From: Azolla caroliniana
Lineage: Eukaryota > Polypodiophyta
DNA length: 64,000 nt
Reading direction: 5' to 3'
Assembly (NCBI GenBank): GCA_043228905.1
Contig: JBHGNT010000005.1
Location: forward strand, 12,338,001-12,402,000
This document shows positions 45,593 through 57,589 of the stretch, in pieces (the first letter of the stretch is position 1; the number at the start of each line of letters is the position of its first letter). The notes below the pieces were generated by a model. The model was not told the origin of the DNA and did no database searches. It worked only from the letters and a program-made list of their open reading frames with translations. The translations under genes were made by a program, and so were the position numbers.

Positions 45593-46099
45593 GAGTTCCC
45601 AAACCCAAACAGGTTCAAACCGAACTCTTAAGAAAAAGTTGAAACTTAAACCAAACTGAATCGAACCACGATACCATCCAAACCGAAATCGTCAAAATCG
45701 AAACTATCTAAACCGAACCATTTATAAAAAAATCAAACCTAAACCAAACGGTTTCAGAGACTTATGAACCGTTAAGCTGCTAAAACCATTAAACCGCGGT
45801 TTAATGGTTTGGTTTTGGTTTCCTTTAATAAACATATTATCAATGTTTTTTCTAAAATTTACATAAGCCCACATGCTAACATTATGATGACATCTAACAA
45901 TAAATAAAAGATATTCAAAAATGTTAAAACTTGCCAGAACATGTCAATAACTTCCAAACATGTATATAATATGATATTGATTCAATGGCCAAACATTGTA
46001 ATACTTTGATTCCACCAATTAGGTTTATTTCTAATCAATATAAAAATGGAATTTGGGTTTATCCACGATCAGTTACATGTCAATAACTTCAAAACATGT

Positions 46100-47734
46100 A
46101 TATATGTACAAAATGACATTGATGCAATGACATTGATTCCACCATGTAATATTGTTTTTAAACAAATAATGTAAACTGCATCTGTTTCAGAAGTAGAGAT
46201 TGTTCCAACATCCTCTTTATCGTCGTATGGGGTTAATGGCACTTCGGGGATATGCACCTCAGCATCATGGTTTGTGCCATTCTTTAGTAGTTCCAATGGG
46301 CTAAAAACCAAAAAATTAACAAAGAAAGGCCCATGCCACCAAGCAACAACAAAAACCAAAATACGACTTCCATGCATTTACCATGTTTCGGAATCGATGT
46401 GAGTCGAGGATAGAATGAAGACCTTAGAAAATATCCAAAAGTCATGTGATATTTTATAAATATGAATAACAAGAGTATGAAACTAAAAAGAAATATATGG
46501 GTAATTAAACACATGATCTTGTTTTACTCAGCATATAGTCCACTACATCATCCTCCATAGCAATATCTTCCATATCTATACCCAAGTTATAACTAGGAGA
46601 TGTGAAGCAAACCTGTTGTTGAACCACCATTGAAGTGGATCCGTATCTGTTTTTGCTGGAGGAAATCTCATAAATTGTTCCATTTCTAATTGTGAAGAAG
46701 ACATTGATTCTTGAGAAGGCTTATTGACACCTAAGATTTCCCAAATGTCCTCATGTTTTGTAAGATTTCTGACATATGTTTCATCAGTAGTGTTTGGAAC
46801 ATCAACGACATACTTTTCTTCCAATACTTTGTGAACCAAATCAATATCCAAATTCCTCTCAATTGTGTTATTGGGTATTGGAACTCTGAAAACACATATG
46901 AAGATGAATGCCATTATGTATGAGAAAAAAGAGTAGTAGTAAATTTATTATGTATGAGAAAAACTATTAACATATTACATACCGTGGATTGAGAAAGGTC
47001 GCAATGCGAGAAGGTATGGACTTCAATGATTCTTGGTATCTTATCAAATATTGTAAGCATTTCTCACTAGCTTTTTCTTGCACTTCAAGAGTTTCCTTGC
47101 TTGAGCTAGATTCCATTGACTCCACGTCCTCTCCCAAATACTTGTTACAATGTGTTAACAAGCCATTGAAGGCAAGAGACGCTTTTGAGAGGGTGGGGTA
47201 CTTTGACCCACTAAAATATGTACAAATTCTAGCAGGTAGAAGTAGCCATTGCTCCATTGCTTGTATGTGGTTCCAATCATCTATGGTAATCATATTATCA
47301 ACAAATTCCACAGCAATAATAGAGTCCGCTATAGTGCAACTCAAAACATCTTTGAGTTTCAAGGCTTCTTGGTACATTTCTAAGGTGGAATTCCATCTAG
47401 TAATGATATCAAGACAAGGTGGCTCCTGCTCTCCATGTTCATACATTGATCTAGAATATTTTCTAAATATAGCTCTACGAACTTTACTAGAACGTATGGA
47501 TAACAAAATATTTCTCAACTTCATAGTGGAAGGTGAGATGACCTCTAATGCAGACTTAATACCAAGTTGAAATACATGAACCATACATCTCAACATATTT
47601 GACGAAGGTAAAATATCATTTCCATGCATATCATGTAACAATCTACCCAACTCAGTCGAGGCCATAATAGCATCACTAGCACCATTAGATGATATGGATA
47701 AAATATGAGAAGAAATACCAAAGGATTTTACATG
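46100..47734 (-). pseudogene. hAT transposase, C-terminal part
   Basis: A 230-codon frame (46967-47665) carries the RNase H-like core end: LRCMVHVFQLGIKSAL, IITRWNSTLEMYQEALKLKD (the conserved TRWNST motif) and LLLPARICTYFSGSKYPTLSKA. After a 97-bp GT-AG intron (46886-46982) the hAT dimerisation region follows: EMEQFMRFPPAKTDTDPLQWW. The residual 3' end is near 46100-46570. The N-terminal half is at 60844-61553, beyond element C. The first catalytic Asp region (FDGWS) is in that other half. Confidence 0.85.
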
Positions 47735-48124
47735 TGTAAAGAATCAAGAGATGGATCTTGTGAAGCGGAAGAGATATGAGTTATGTGTGTGTATGAGAGA
47801 GAGAGAGAGTGAGAGAGACAAGGAATAAGACACAGAGAATACGCAAGGTAAAAGTATATTAACAAAGGAGAAAGACTCAACATTGTACAAGGTGGGAGGA
47901 GGGTGCTTTATGTAGTCGCCCTCTCTCTTCATTAACTACAAGACTCATGGAGCATGGGGAATGTGAAAGCTTATAAGTTATGTGTCATAGAATATGATTC
48001 TATGACTCATACTAAATGCTAGAATACAAGGTGGTGACATAATGGTGACTCTTGACCGTTGGAGTGTCTCTTCACTCTCAAGGTGAGTTCACACACTAGA
48101 CCAAGTTGAGCTTGATTCTCAACA
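47735..48124 (-). repeat. Element C 3' LTR
   Basis: Starts TGTAAAGAATCAAG and ends TTCTCAACA. A GA microsatellite and the imperfect hairpin (ATGTGTCATAGAAT, ATG loop, one mismatch in the return arm) are shared with the LTRs of element B. Confidence 0.9.
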
Positions 48125-48197
48125 CACCCCCTCAAGCTCAAGTTGGGTTGGTTTCAGACGGTATCCGAAATCCGCTTCAACTCGCGTTTCGGAGTCC

Positions 48198-49520
48198 GCG
48201 TCGAGTCGCATCGACTTGCTTTATGCGGAGTTGCGGAATCCGTGCTCCAGCTTGTGTTGTGCGAAGTCTGTGCTTCGGCTTGCGTCTTTCTTCGCGGCTT
48301 TGTGCGGTAGATCGGCTCTTCGCGGCTTCGTTGCGCGGTTGCATAATCCACGCGTTATTGCGTAGTGTGCGCGGTTTGCGGAATCCACTCGTTATTGCGT
48401 AGCGTCTTCAGTACTCCCCCTCAAGCTTGGTAGGTTAGGGATCGTCAATCCGAGATCGGTCATGAATTGCCACAACTTGTCGGCTCCTAAGGCTTTAGTG
48501 AAGATCTTGGTTGTTTGAAGATTTGTGCTAATGTGTTGTAGGTCGACATCGCCAGCTAGAACGCGATCTCGGATGAAGTGATAGTGCACTTCGATGTGTT
48601 TTGTCCACGCGTGGAACACTGGGTTTTGAGCCAAATAGATACTGCTCATGTTGTCACAGTAAAGGGAAGTCGGATCCTTGATGGGTACGCCCAGATCCTT
48701 CAAAATCCTCTTGAGCCATACGACTTCACACGCAACTATGGCTGCGCCCCTGTATTCCGCCTCCGTACTCCAAAGAGCGACGGTAGGCCGCTTCTTGCTA
48801 CTCCAGGATATTACTTTGCTGCCGAGGGAGAAAACAAATCTGGAGGTTGATCTTCTATCAGCGTCGAGTCACATTGACTTGCTTTATGCGGAGTTGCGGA
48901 ATCCGTGCTCCAGCTTGTGTTGTGCGAAGTTTGTGCTTCGGCTTGCGTCTTTCTTCGCGGCTTTGTGCGGTAGATCGGCTCTTCGCGGCTTCGTTGCGCG
49001 GTTGCGTAATCCACGCGTTATTGCGTAGTGTGCACGGTTTGCGGAATCCACGCGTTATTGTGTAGCGTCTTCAGTACTCCCCCTCAAGCTTGGTAGGTTA
49101 GGGATCGTCAATCCGAGATCGGTCATGAATTGCCACAACTTGTCGGCTCCTAAGGCTTTAGTGAAGATCTTGGTTGTTTGAAGATTTGTGCTAATGTGTT
49201 GTAGGTCGACATCGCCAGCTAGAACGCGATCTCGGATGAAGTGATAGTGCACTTCGATGTGCTTTGTCCACGCGTGGAACACTGGGTTTCGAGCCAGATA
49301 GATACTGCTCATGTTGTCACAGTAAAGGGAAGTCGGATCCTTGATGGGTACGCCCAGATCCTTCAAAATCCTCTTGAGCCATACGGCTTCACACGCAACT
49401 ATGGCTGCGCCCCTGTATTCCGCCTCCGTACTAAGAGCGACGGTAGGCTGCTTCTTGCTACTCCAGGATATTGCTTTGCTGCCGAGGGAGAAAACAAATC
49501 TGGAGGTTGATCTTCTATCA
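48198..49520 (-). repeat. 660-bp tandem duplication inside element C
   Basis: 48198-48860 and 48861-49520 are near-identical direct copies covering the 3' untranslated DNA and the last third of RNase H. The second copy has a 3-bp deletion. A shorter CGTTATTGCGTAG motif is repeated inside each copy. The left copy is an RNase H fragment (48392-48703) that is not joined to a full RT. Confidence 0.92.
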
Positions 49521-49957
49521 GCTTTGTAGCCGGCCCAATCGGCGTTTGTGTACCCCTCGAGTCGTATTGGCATCGCGGTCTTGTAGAGGATGCCACGATC
49601 CATTGTGCCGCTCACGTAGCGTAGAACTCGCTTAACACAATCCAAGTGAGTATCACACGGTGTTTGCATGAATTGGCGTAGGAGACCGATCGGATAACTA
49701 AGATCGGGTCGAGTGATCGTGAGGTAGATGAGACTCCCGATGAGTTGCCGATACTGAGTCGACTCACACACTTTGGTGCCGGAGTTCGCATCTAGTTTGA
49801 GATTACGATCGAGCGGGGTTGCCACGGATTTGCACTTAGCCATACCGAAGTTGTATAACAAGTTGAGGATGTAGTGCCGTTGAGAAATCATGATTCCGAC
49901 CGGAGTCCAAATGACCTCGATGCCGAGGAAGTAGTGGAGCTCCTTCATGTCTGTCAT
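49055..49957 (-). pseudogene. Element C pol: RT end plus RNase H
   Basis: A 300-codon open frame: MKELHYFLGIEVIWTPVG, LIYLTITRPDLSYPIGLL, YTNADWAGYKADRRSTS (the RNase H Asp is Asn in this copy: YTNADW), ALSTEAEYRG (one Ser missing from the family's ALSSTEAEY), YCDNMSSIYLARNP and TKIFTKALGADKLWQF. It is separated from the RT body (50015-50902) by a stop near 49960-50015. Confidence 0.82.
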
Positions 49958-50014
49958 CTCGAACTTGTTGAAAAGGAGGGATTTGACTTTATTGATTTCG
50001 ACGAGATGCTCACC

Positions 50015-50902
50015 TCAAATGACTAGGTCATCCACATATAAGATGATGATGATCGGACTTGCGGAATCGCTTCGTATGTAGAGGGAGTTGTCCGATTTGG
50101 ACATATGGAAGCCGATTTGATTAAGATATTGCGTTATCTTCGAATGCCAAGCACGCGATGCTTGCTTGAGGCCGTAGAGTGGCTTCTTGAGTCGGCATAC
50201 AACTTTTGGATGGGTGCTCGAGTTGAAGCTGAGTGGTTGTATCATGTACACCTCCTCTTCTAATTCACCTTGTAGAAAGGCGTTCTTGACGTCCATTTGA
50301 TGGAGGTGACACCCTTTCGCTGCGGCAAGCGCAATTACGGTCCGTACCGTCGTCATCTTTGCCACCGGGGCAAAGATCTCCTTGTAGTCAACTCTGTGCG
50401 TTTGGGTGTAGCCTTTCGCTACGAGTCGCGCTTTGTAGCGGTTGACGGAGCCGTCCGCGTTGTACTTCACTTTGTAAATCCATCTGCATCTGATCATCTT
50501 TTTGTGTGGTGAGATGGGAACGAGATCCCACGTCTCGTTCTTGTGTAGTGCCTACATCTCCTCGTTCATGGATTCGATCCATCGCGGATCCTTGGCTGCT
50601 TCGGAGAATGTTTCTGGCTCGCGTACTATCTCCACATTCATCATAAAGGCATAGTGATATGCCATGTAGTCATTGTAGCCGAATCGGTTAACCGGAATCT
50701 TTTCACAGGTGGAGCGGCAGAGCTTTTCATTTGTAGAGATGAGGGCTTTCTTAGCTCCAATTGGTACATCGAAGCCACCGAACTCACTGTCGAGTGAGTG
50801 AGTCGACGCATCGTTGTTGAGGTGATCGTCTGCGTATTCCGCCATTTTTGACTTGGCTTTGTCCATCTTTGGGCTAGGCTGTGATGTGCTTTGATCGCTC
50901 AA
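50015..50902 (-). pseudogene. Element C pol: RT
   Basis: Frames 50015-50497 and 50552-50902 carry [60 protein letters not shown] and the catalytic ILYVDDLVI at the end. A stop and frame change between 50497 and 50552 separates the front region (FGYNDYMAYHYAFMM) from the rest. Confidence 0.82.
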
Positions 50903-51069
50903 AGGCTCTTGTGGTCAGCTTAGTCAAGGCGTGATCGGACTTTCTTCGAACATGCGCGTAAGGCGATCTTCATCCTCTATCTCTTGTTCGGTTGATTCCA
51001 GGTAGAGCGGAGTCGGAGTCGAAGTTGTCTCTGGTGCGTACCAGGATGCAGACTCGTAAAAAACGAAGT

Positions 51070-51927
51070 TGTCGTGCCTCTCGGCGCCGGATCGTTACGT
51101 GAGTCGGGTGGGAACCACTAGGGTTTTGCATTAGGAGAAAGGAGATCGTGAGATAGAGATTAATTATGAGTAGATAGCAAAGAGAAAGATAAGAAACTCG
51201 TGAATCACAAGAGTATACTATATTAATTGGTACTTAGGTTGTTAAGGAAGAAGTAGATGCATAAATCGTGAATCCCACGAATAATTTTTATATTGATCAA
51301 TACTTAATCCAAAAAAATAACCAACCCTTATACATCTTTCTCTCCTCCTTATATAAGGACGGGAGAGGCTAAGCATAGCTTCTTGCTTTTCTAAAGTGTT
51401 CATGCCCTCTAAATTTGCATGCTTTACTTTTCCCACTACGATTTCCTAAATTTAGCATTCATGCCCGCTACATGTGCATGTGTAATTTTATTAGTGTACA
51501 TATAAATAAAGTTTTCACGCATTCTAAAAATGCATGACTTACCTTTTAATAAAGGTAGGCGAAAATAAAGGTTTTATACGTATTAAATCTATATTTGAAA
51601 CACTCAGAATAAGTTAGTATAATGGTAAGGCTGGAGTTTGTTTGCATGGAGGTGCAGGGTTTGAATCCTGCCCTATGCACGTTACAGAAATTTTAGTGTT
51701 TCTTTTATTTACAATTGTGTCTCTTCATCCTATAAGAGACTCTCACCGGCCTTCTTCATCCGGCTCTTCGTTGCCGATTCCTCTTTGCCGGTTTACCAAT
51801 TCCTCCTTGCCGGTTTGCCGATTCATCCTTACTGGTTCCTCTTCGTCCGGTTCTCACCGGGTATTTCATTCTCTATCCGGATGGACAAAATGCAATTTCT
51901 ACGTAGTGTGTAAATTACACTACGACA
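51070..51927 (-). repeat. Element D 3' LTR with internal tRNA-like segment
   Basis: Starts TGTCGTGCCTCTCGG and ends ACACTACGACA. It contains on + a tRNA-like segment at about 51606-51683 and, near its end, tandem TTGCCGGTTT/GATTCCTC repeats in which the 22-bp indel lies. A TATA-like TATATAAGGACGGG at 51351-51364 reads on +, antisense to the element, and TTATATTGATC-type AT-rich DNA flanks it. Confidence 0.9.
51606..51684 (+). other. tRNA-like segment in the left LTR of D
   Basis: TTAGTATAATGGTAAGGC resembles the D-arm/A box of a tRNA-Asp-type sequence. GCAGGGTTTGAATCCTGC forms a T-arm with a perfect 5-bp stem and a B-box-like loop. The acceptor stem is not convincing. The same segment occurs at about 58126-58204 in the right LTR, where two T-arm changes (GCAGTG; ATCTTGC) weaken the stem. 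Confidence 0.55.
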
Positions 51928-51929
51928 CT

Positions 51930-53291
51930 CACCCCCTCTAAACCCGCACATCCTCCAGTATGTGCCAAAGTTCCCGATGTTCCATATTTGCCTCCATCCG
52001 TATCGCTCTCTGAATCTTCCCTTATGTCGACTACGAGTTGAAGTCCACTTTCTTCGCTATCCGCATCACCGCGATTGTTGTCTGGTTGCTCCTCATTGTT
52101 GGTCTCGTCTATGGCTACATAAGATTCGTTGTCAGTCCGCTTCTTGAAGATCTTCACCCATTTCCCTGCTATAGGTACTCATAGTATTGTTCCATCCAAC
52201 TCACTTAGTCGGTAAGTTCCGCTGTCGAAAACTTTCCGAACCTCATATGGGCCGAACCACCTTTTTGCGAACTTCCGTACCATTGTATATTGATGATCCA
52301 AACTACTGTCATAGACAATCACCCAATCTCCTTTTTCAATCTTCCGTGGTCGTAGTCAGTGCTTGGTATCGAACCGGCTTTTGTTCCGAAGTCGTGCTTC
52401 TTGTGGTCAGCGTGACGCTTCCGCTACATCTTCCGGTTTTCCCTCCAGTTGTCGTATCCGGACCGCTAGTAGTTCTTCCCGGCTCATCTCTTCCTTCCAT
52501 GGTAGCATTGTCCATGTCGTGATTGCGGTTTCCGTCGGCATTACCGGTGCTTGTCCGGTCGTAAGTTCTGCCGGCATATAACCGGTTACGGAGCTATGCG
52601 TCGTCCGATCCGCCCATAGTGCATACGGGAGCATCTGCGGCCAATCCATCACCCTTCCGTCGCATGCTTTGGCAAGTGCTTTGACGATCGGACTATGTCC
52701 TCGCTCGACCTTCCCGTTGGCTTCCGGATTGTATGCCGTTGTTAGTGTTAACCGAACTCCATGTTTGGCGAAGAATCCCCTAGCTTTATCAGAGTCAAGT
52801 TCTCTCCGATCCGCAATCACTTGTCCTACACACCCATACCTGCAAAACACTTCTTCCAAAAGAAATTGACATACTGCAGAACACGTTTTTCTTCGTAGCG
52901 CCCGACCTTCTACTTGATTTGTGAGATCTTCCCGAGCTAACACCAAGTACTTCTTTTGTCCGATCCCAGTTGGCATGGCTACAATGTCGACCATCCATTT
53001 GAAGTTGATTGTCGGTGAGAATGTCAGATGTAACTCATCTCGGTGTCGAACTCCGGAGTAGATTTGACACTTCTCGCAGCTTTCTGTGAACTCCGCGACA
53101 TCTCTATACATATTCTTCCACCAATATCTTTGCTTGATCTTCCCAAATGTTGCCCATGTTCCCCGATGTCTAGCCCAATCAGATTCGTGAAATTCGGACA
53201 TTACCTGGTTTCGTTGCTCTTTTGTCCCGACTACTCGAAGTGGTATGCTACCCGGTCTTTTTGGCTCCCTCCATAAAAATCCATTTTTCAA
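51930..53291 (-). pseudogene. Element D integrase and C-terminal tail
   Basis: The frame 52407-53291 shows the zinc-finger part (HRGTWATFGKIKQRYWW, CEKCQIYSG), core Asp in WMVDIVAMP, a second catalytic region VIADRRELDS in place of the usual DNGxEF, and the Glu in YNPEANGKVERGH, then RTTHSSVTGYMPAEL. After a break at about 52407 a C-terminal KRWFGPYEV-type domain and an acidic tail (51915-52157) follow. The whole resembles a Ty3 branch I remember mainly from fungi and some plants. It is broken by at least one stop. Confidence 0.78.
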
Positions 53292-53369
53292 GAAGAACTT
53301 TCAGACTTGCCGTTTCTTACTTCAGATCTCGGCTCTCTTCTCTTTATTGTCCGATGATTCCTCGATTTC

Positions 53370-53990
53370 TCATAGCATTTTCCCGATCAACAAGCTTTCT
53401 CCCTCGTATTCTTCTTCCCGGAATTCTTGGATTACGTCCATCCGGCATATGTGCTCCGAAGCAAAGTAGTCTTCGGAAACTTCTTCATTATCGGATTCAG
53501 TTATGTCATCTCCGAACCGTGCCCTTGATAGCATATCCGCTACAACGTTGTCTTTTCCGGAGATGTGTCTTACCTCCGGATTAAGTGACTTAACATATGC
53601 AATCCACCTTAGCATAGCCACATCCAGTATAGTACAACACCGCATCATCCCGAGTATCGGAAGACAATCCGTTTCGATCACTACTTCGGCTCTGATCAAA
53701 TAATCTTGATCCGATTTGATTGCTGACACGACTCCCCATAATTCTCTTTTGACTTGCGCATACCCGCGTTGCCTTTCGTTGAGAACCTTTGCTCCGAATC
53801 GGATCGGATATCGTGAACCATCCGAGTCGAGTTGATTGATGACCCATCCGATTCCGGTTGGACTTGTATCAACCGTTACTATAACCGGTCGGTCATAGTT
53901 TGGCTTCTTTAGAGCTTCAGCCCTCCGCAGTGTTTTCTTGAGCTTCCTCATGGCTTCGGTGTGTTCCGGTTTCCATTCGAACTTCTTCAT
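53370..53990 (-). pseudogene. Element D RNase H
   Basis: A 206-codon frame with IVTVDTSPTGIGWVI (first Asp), RFGAKVLNERQRGYAQVKRE (Glu), IETDCLPILGM (Asp) and VRHISGKDNVVADMLSR. This is the Ty3 RNase H with all acidic residues present. It is separated from RT by a stop near 54000 and from integrase by about 80 bp. Confidence 0.82.
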
Positions 53991-54077
53991 CTTCTACAAC
54001 AAGTGATAGAGCGGGTCCGCAATATGTGCGTAGTGCGGAATCCATATGTGATAGAATGCACATGCTCCAAGAAACCT

Positions 54078-55565
54078 TCAGACTTCGGACTGTGACTCGC
54101 ATACTTCTTTCATAGCTTGAATCACATCGATCTTGGTTGGTGACGGTCTTCGACCGTAGGGCCCACATAGATGTCCAACTACCAATATTTCTTCTTGTCC
54201 GAATGCCGATTTCTCTCCGGAAAGTGTTAGATGCACATCTTCTAACTTCCGTAACACTTTCTCACAATCACGGATATGGTTGACTACGAACCTTCGGCAT
54301 CCCCGTTCATCCATAGCTCCATCTTTTTCTTCCATCGCACACCCTTTCATCGGAATGTCATCTAGGAACGGCATCGTTATCTCCGGTATGCAATCCCGGA
54401 GCACCTTGTTCATCGCATTCATCATATGTGCGACTGAGTTCGTCACGCCTTGTGGTAGCGTACACATCCGGACTAATCCTATCGGTGTCCGCATGGTAGT
54501 GATGTCTCGGCTCTCCACGGCTTGTTGGAATTGGTCATATCCAGAGTATAGGTCTCCGATGGAGTATATCGCGCGACCGGAAAATGCTTCCGCAAATTCG
54601 TCCACTATCGGACCGACTCCGGAGTTCCGGATCGTGACCTTGTTCACCGGTTGCAAATCTTGAATAAATTGGAGTGACCCATTCTTCTTCGGAACCGTAA
54701 ACCATTGATTTGAGTACGGAGCATTTGATGGCTCTAGAATCCCCATCGCCACCTTCTCCTTGAGCAAGTCGATGATTTTCGGAATATCCGCCCGTGGCAT
54801 CGGAATCAGCTTCAGGTTCCATGGCACATGGTCAATCGTGAAGATCACCATCGGCTCCACTATCTTTGGGTCAGTGCATCCTATTTCTTTCGATGTAAAT
54901 GCAAATGCTCTCCCATGTCGCTCTAGCATCCCACGGAATCGTTCTTCTTCATTCTTTAATAGGAACCTACCTCCACTGATCCAAAGTTTCTTCCGGGTCT
55001 CATCCGTGAAGGCATGTCCGATATCCATGGACTTCCGAAGTGTCGGATCCCTCGAGACTTCTTTCCTCTTTTGTTCGCTATCTGCGGGTAACGGTCCCGC
55101 GGCCGGTTTCACTTTCTTCTCCACGGTCTTGTATTTCGTACTTACCATTGCTTCTTCTTTGCGGAGCGCATCCGGCCCCATTTTCACAATGATCTCGTAC
55201 ATCTCGACCGACTCCACCGGAATTGCCCGGTTTCCCTGGCTTGTATCTTCCGTGAGCTCTTCAAGCCGTTGTAGTGTGCTCCCATAGAACACCTCTTCGA
55301 CTATTCCCACGATTTCTTCGTCTTCTTTTATTATTGATGCCGACCGTAACTTATCCTCCACTTTTCGGTATTCTTTCTTCATTCCTCTGGTTACGACCGT
55401 GTACATGGATGCCCCATCCAGACCGATTCGTACTTGTTTTGCATCGAGAGGTTTCTTCCTGTGTGGGGTATCAGGGCTTCTCGGACTATCACTTCCCCAC
55501 TCCGCAACAGTCCGCTCTAAAAATCCATTCTTGTTTGGGACAAGAGCTCTCTCTTTTCCGTTCAT
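54078..55565 (-). pseudogene. Element D reverse transcriptase with N-terminal linker
   Basis: A 495-codon frame. The N-terminal 230 residues are a charged linker without recognised motif. RT then shows WFTVPKKNGSLQFIQDLQPVN, GDLYSGYDQFQ, LPQGVTNSVAHM and the catalytic box FLDDI where most plant Ty3 elements have YIDDI or YVDDI. The end reads LSGEKSAFGQEEILVVGHL. All catalytic Asp are present. The frame is open over 1.5 kb, so the RT is the best preserved part of D. Confidence 0.85.
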
Positions 55566-56490
55566 GATTTTCCGGCACCGTTAGGAATTGGACGGATTTC
55601 CCTCCGTTTTGGCTCCGAATTCGTGCAAAAGCCGCACCGCTATCGTGCACCTTCGTCTCCATCCGTGATGCCGTGATAAAGGGTTTCCTGAGGATCACGG
55701 AGTGTGAGACCTCGTCTTGTACGAAGAAATTTTGGTCGATCTCGACATCCCCGATCTTCATCGTCACATCCGGACAAGCCACAAATAGATCTTCCGTTGC
55801 TTTAGTGGCCGCCCGGATCTTCCATCCATGATTGGTGTTAATAGGCCACTTCCCCTTCCGGTAGAACTCTTTGGACATCAAATTGATCTCCGATCCGTGA
55901 TCAACGAATGCTAGCACGGGCTCTTTGATGTTTCCAATTCGGATTGGAGTCTCCGTAGTTGCACGCGCCCAGTGTGGCTTTGTATAGTGGGAATTCGGAA
56001 TCTCGTCCTCCACTTCAGTGTTGTTCATCAGAACGGTATTTGCATTCACCATCGGCGCATTTTCCTCCGTAGTTTGTCTTTTTCTTTTCACGAGATCCAC
56101 AAGAAGATCATGGAACTCTTTTTTTGCTATTCCTAGTAGTTCCCGAAGTGAAAAATCTACCCGGCTGTCAAGGATTCTCTCCTCGAACACCTTTTTCAAG
56201 TCCGTTTGTTGTTCGATGTCCGAGGTGAGCTTGAATGCCGGAATCTCTTTTCCTTTCCCTCTTCCGTCGGAGTTCCAGCTCTCCGGTGTCTTCGATGGTC
56301 CAGTCGCATCCTCCGTACGTCGCCGCTTCTCATCCACATATACCTCATGTAATTGACATAGGGCGTATACGCTATTCTTATCGACGGGGCACTCCCATTC
56401 CGTAGCTTCCCGGATGCCTTCCGCGGTGCTTCGGATCTCGTTAGAGTCGGTTTTCTCGGTGTTTTCTAGCACTTCCGGCCAAAAAGACAC
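55489..56490 (-). pseudogene. Element D protease region
   Basis: A 333-codon frame with the aspartic protease signature LAFVDHGSEINLMS (DHGS in place of DTGA/S), preceded by a variable Ser/Glu-rich linker. It ends after LTVPENHERKRE and overlaps the RT frame in another phase, so one frameshift lies between them. Confidence 0.72.
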
Positions 56491-56574
56491 CTTTGCTCCC
56501 GATGACTCCCCGACACATTCCCGCGGTTGTTGCGTAATTGCTCTTCGCCGTTATTTCCTCCTCTAGGACCTTCT

Positions 56575-57580
56575 TCATGCCGCCTTTTTGGAAGTTCGGT
56601 CGGAGCGGCTTCCGAGAGTCCATCGAATGAATCCGATTTCCCTCGTAGTAGATAAGATCCTGTCATAGTGCTTCCTTGTGCTCGTCGCAATCCCTCTGAT
56701 CATGTTTGGTGCTATCGCACCATATGCATCGACGGTCCATATACTTGGAACTTGTGGGACGGTCATCCGACTTCTTCACCATCGCGATTTTTAGATTCTC
56801 CATCTCCTTCAGCAACTGCTCCACCGTAGTTGTGTCGATTCCCTTCTCAGTCGTAGCTTCCCGAGCCCGCGGTTGATGGTCTTCCGATCTGGATCTCGGT
56901 TTTGGAATCGGTTCCGAAACCCTCTTTTCTTCGTTGGCAAGCCATTCCCCCTCTTTGTGTATCGCGCGACGATATCCCGCACGCTTTCCCATGTTTCGGT
57001 GAGGCCACTCTCGATAGTCGTGTCCTCTAGAAGCACTCCAAGATCCTTCTAGTCCCGGACGTCTACAGCTTGTAAGAACATGATAACTTTGTCCGGTGCG
57101 AGGATAGCTTGATCTCTAGCAGACAACCTCCCGAACTGACTTTCGAATGCCGAAAACACATCGAGGACCTTCATCCCCTTGTCCGGCGTTTCCACCCAAT
57201 CTTCGAATCCCCTCCACGTTGCCTTGGAGTAGTCCTCGATGGCGAACGTGGTCTTTAACGCTTCTTCAAATGTTTCCCACGTCGGATTTTGCTGTTATAA
57301 CCCGTGGATACTCCCTTGAAGCCCGTCAGTCGCCACCCGGTTGAAGGATGTCACTTGCAGGCCTTCTGAAATCTGGCACCGGAGCATCTCTGCCTTGTAG
57401 TATTGCAAATATCGCGACACATCCTTACCGTTGAATTGCCCGTTGCATTGCACGAGCCGCTCTACTGCTGCCGAAATCTCCGACATCGCGCGTTGTTCTT
57501 GTAGCATCCGCTCAAACATCGCCACATATTGTTAGCTTGTTGATTCTCCATCTCCTTGCCACCTGTATTCATGTCGGGTT
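56575..57580 (-). pseudogene. Element D gag, broken
   Basis: Gag text begins near 57570, contains QCNGQFNGKDVSRYLQYYK and hits an in-frame TAA near 57294. It continues with WETFEEALKTTF...SKATWRGFEDW, meets a TAG near 57050, then runs through ETWESVRDIVARYTKR to a zinc knuckle CIWCDSTKHDQRDC (56700-56745). The CxxCxxxxHxxxxC spacing is correct. Two stops and at least one frameshift make it non-functional. Confidence 0.75.
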
Positions 57581-57589
57581 CACCACTTG

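Noticed and set aside
48392-48703. An additional separate copia insertion
   Set aside because: It is the left copy of a 660-bp tandem duplication inside element C, with no LTRs of its own.
51606-51684. A genuine tRNA gene
   Set aside because: D- and T-arm-like parts are present but no convincing acceptor stem, and it is duplicated as part of both LTRs.
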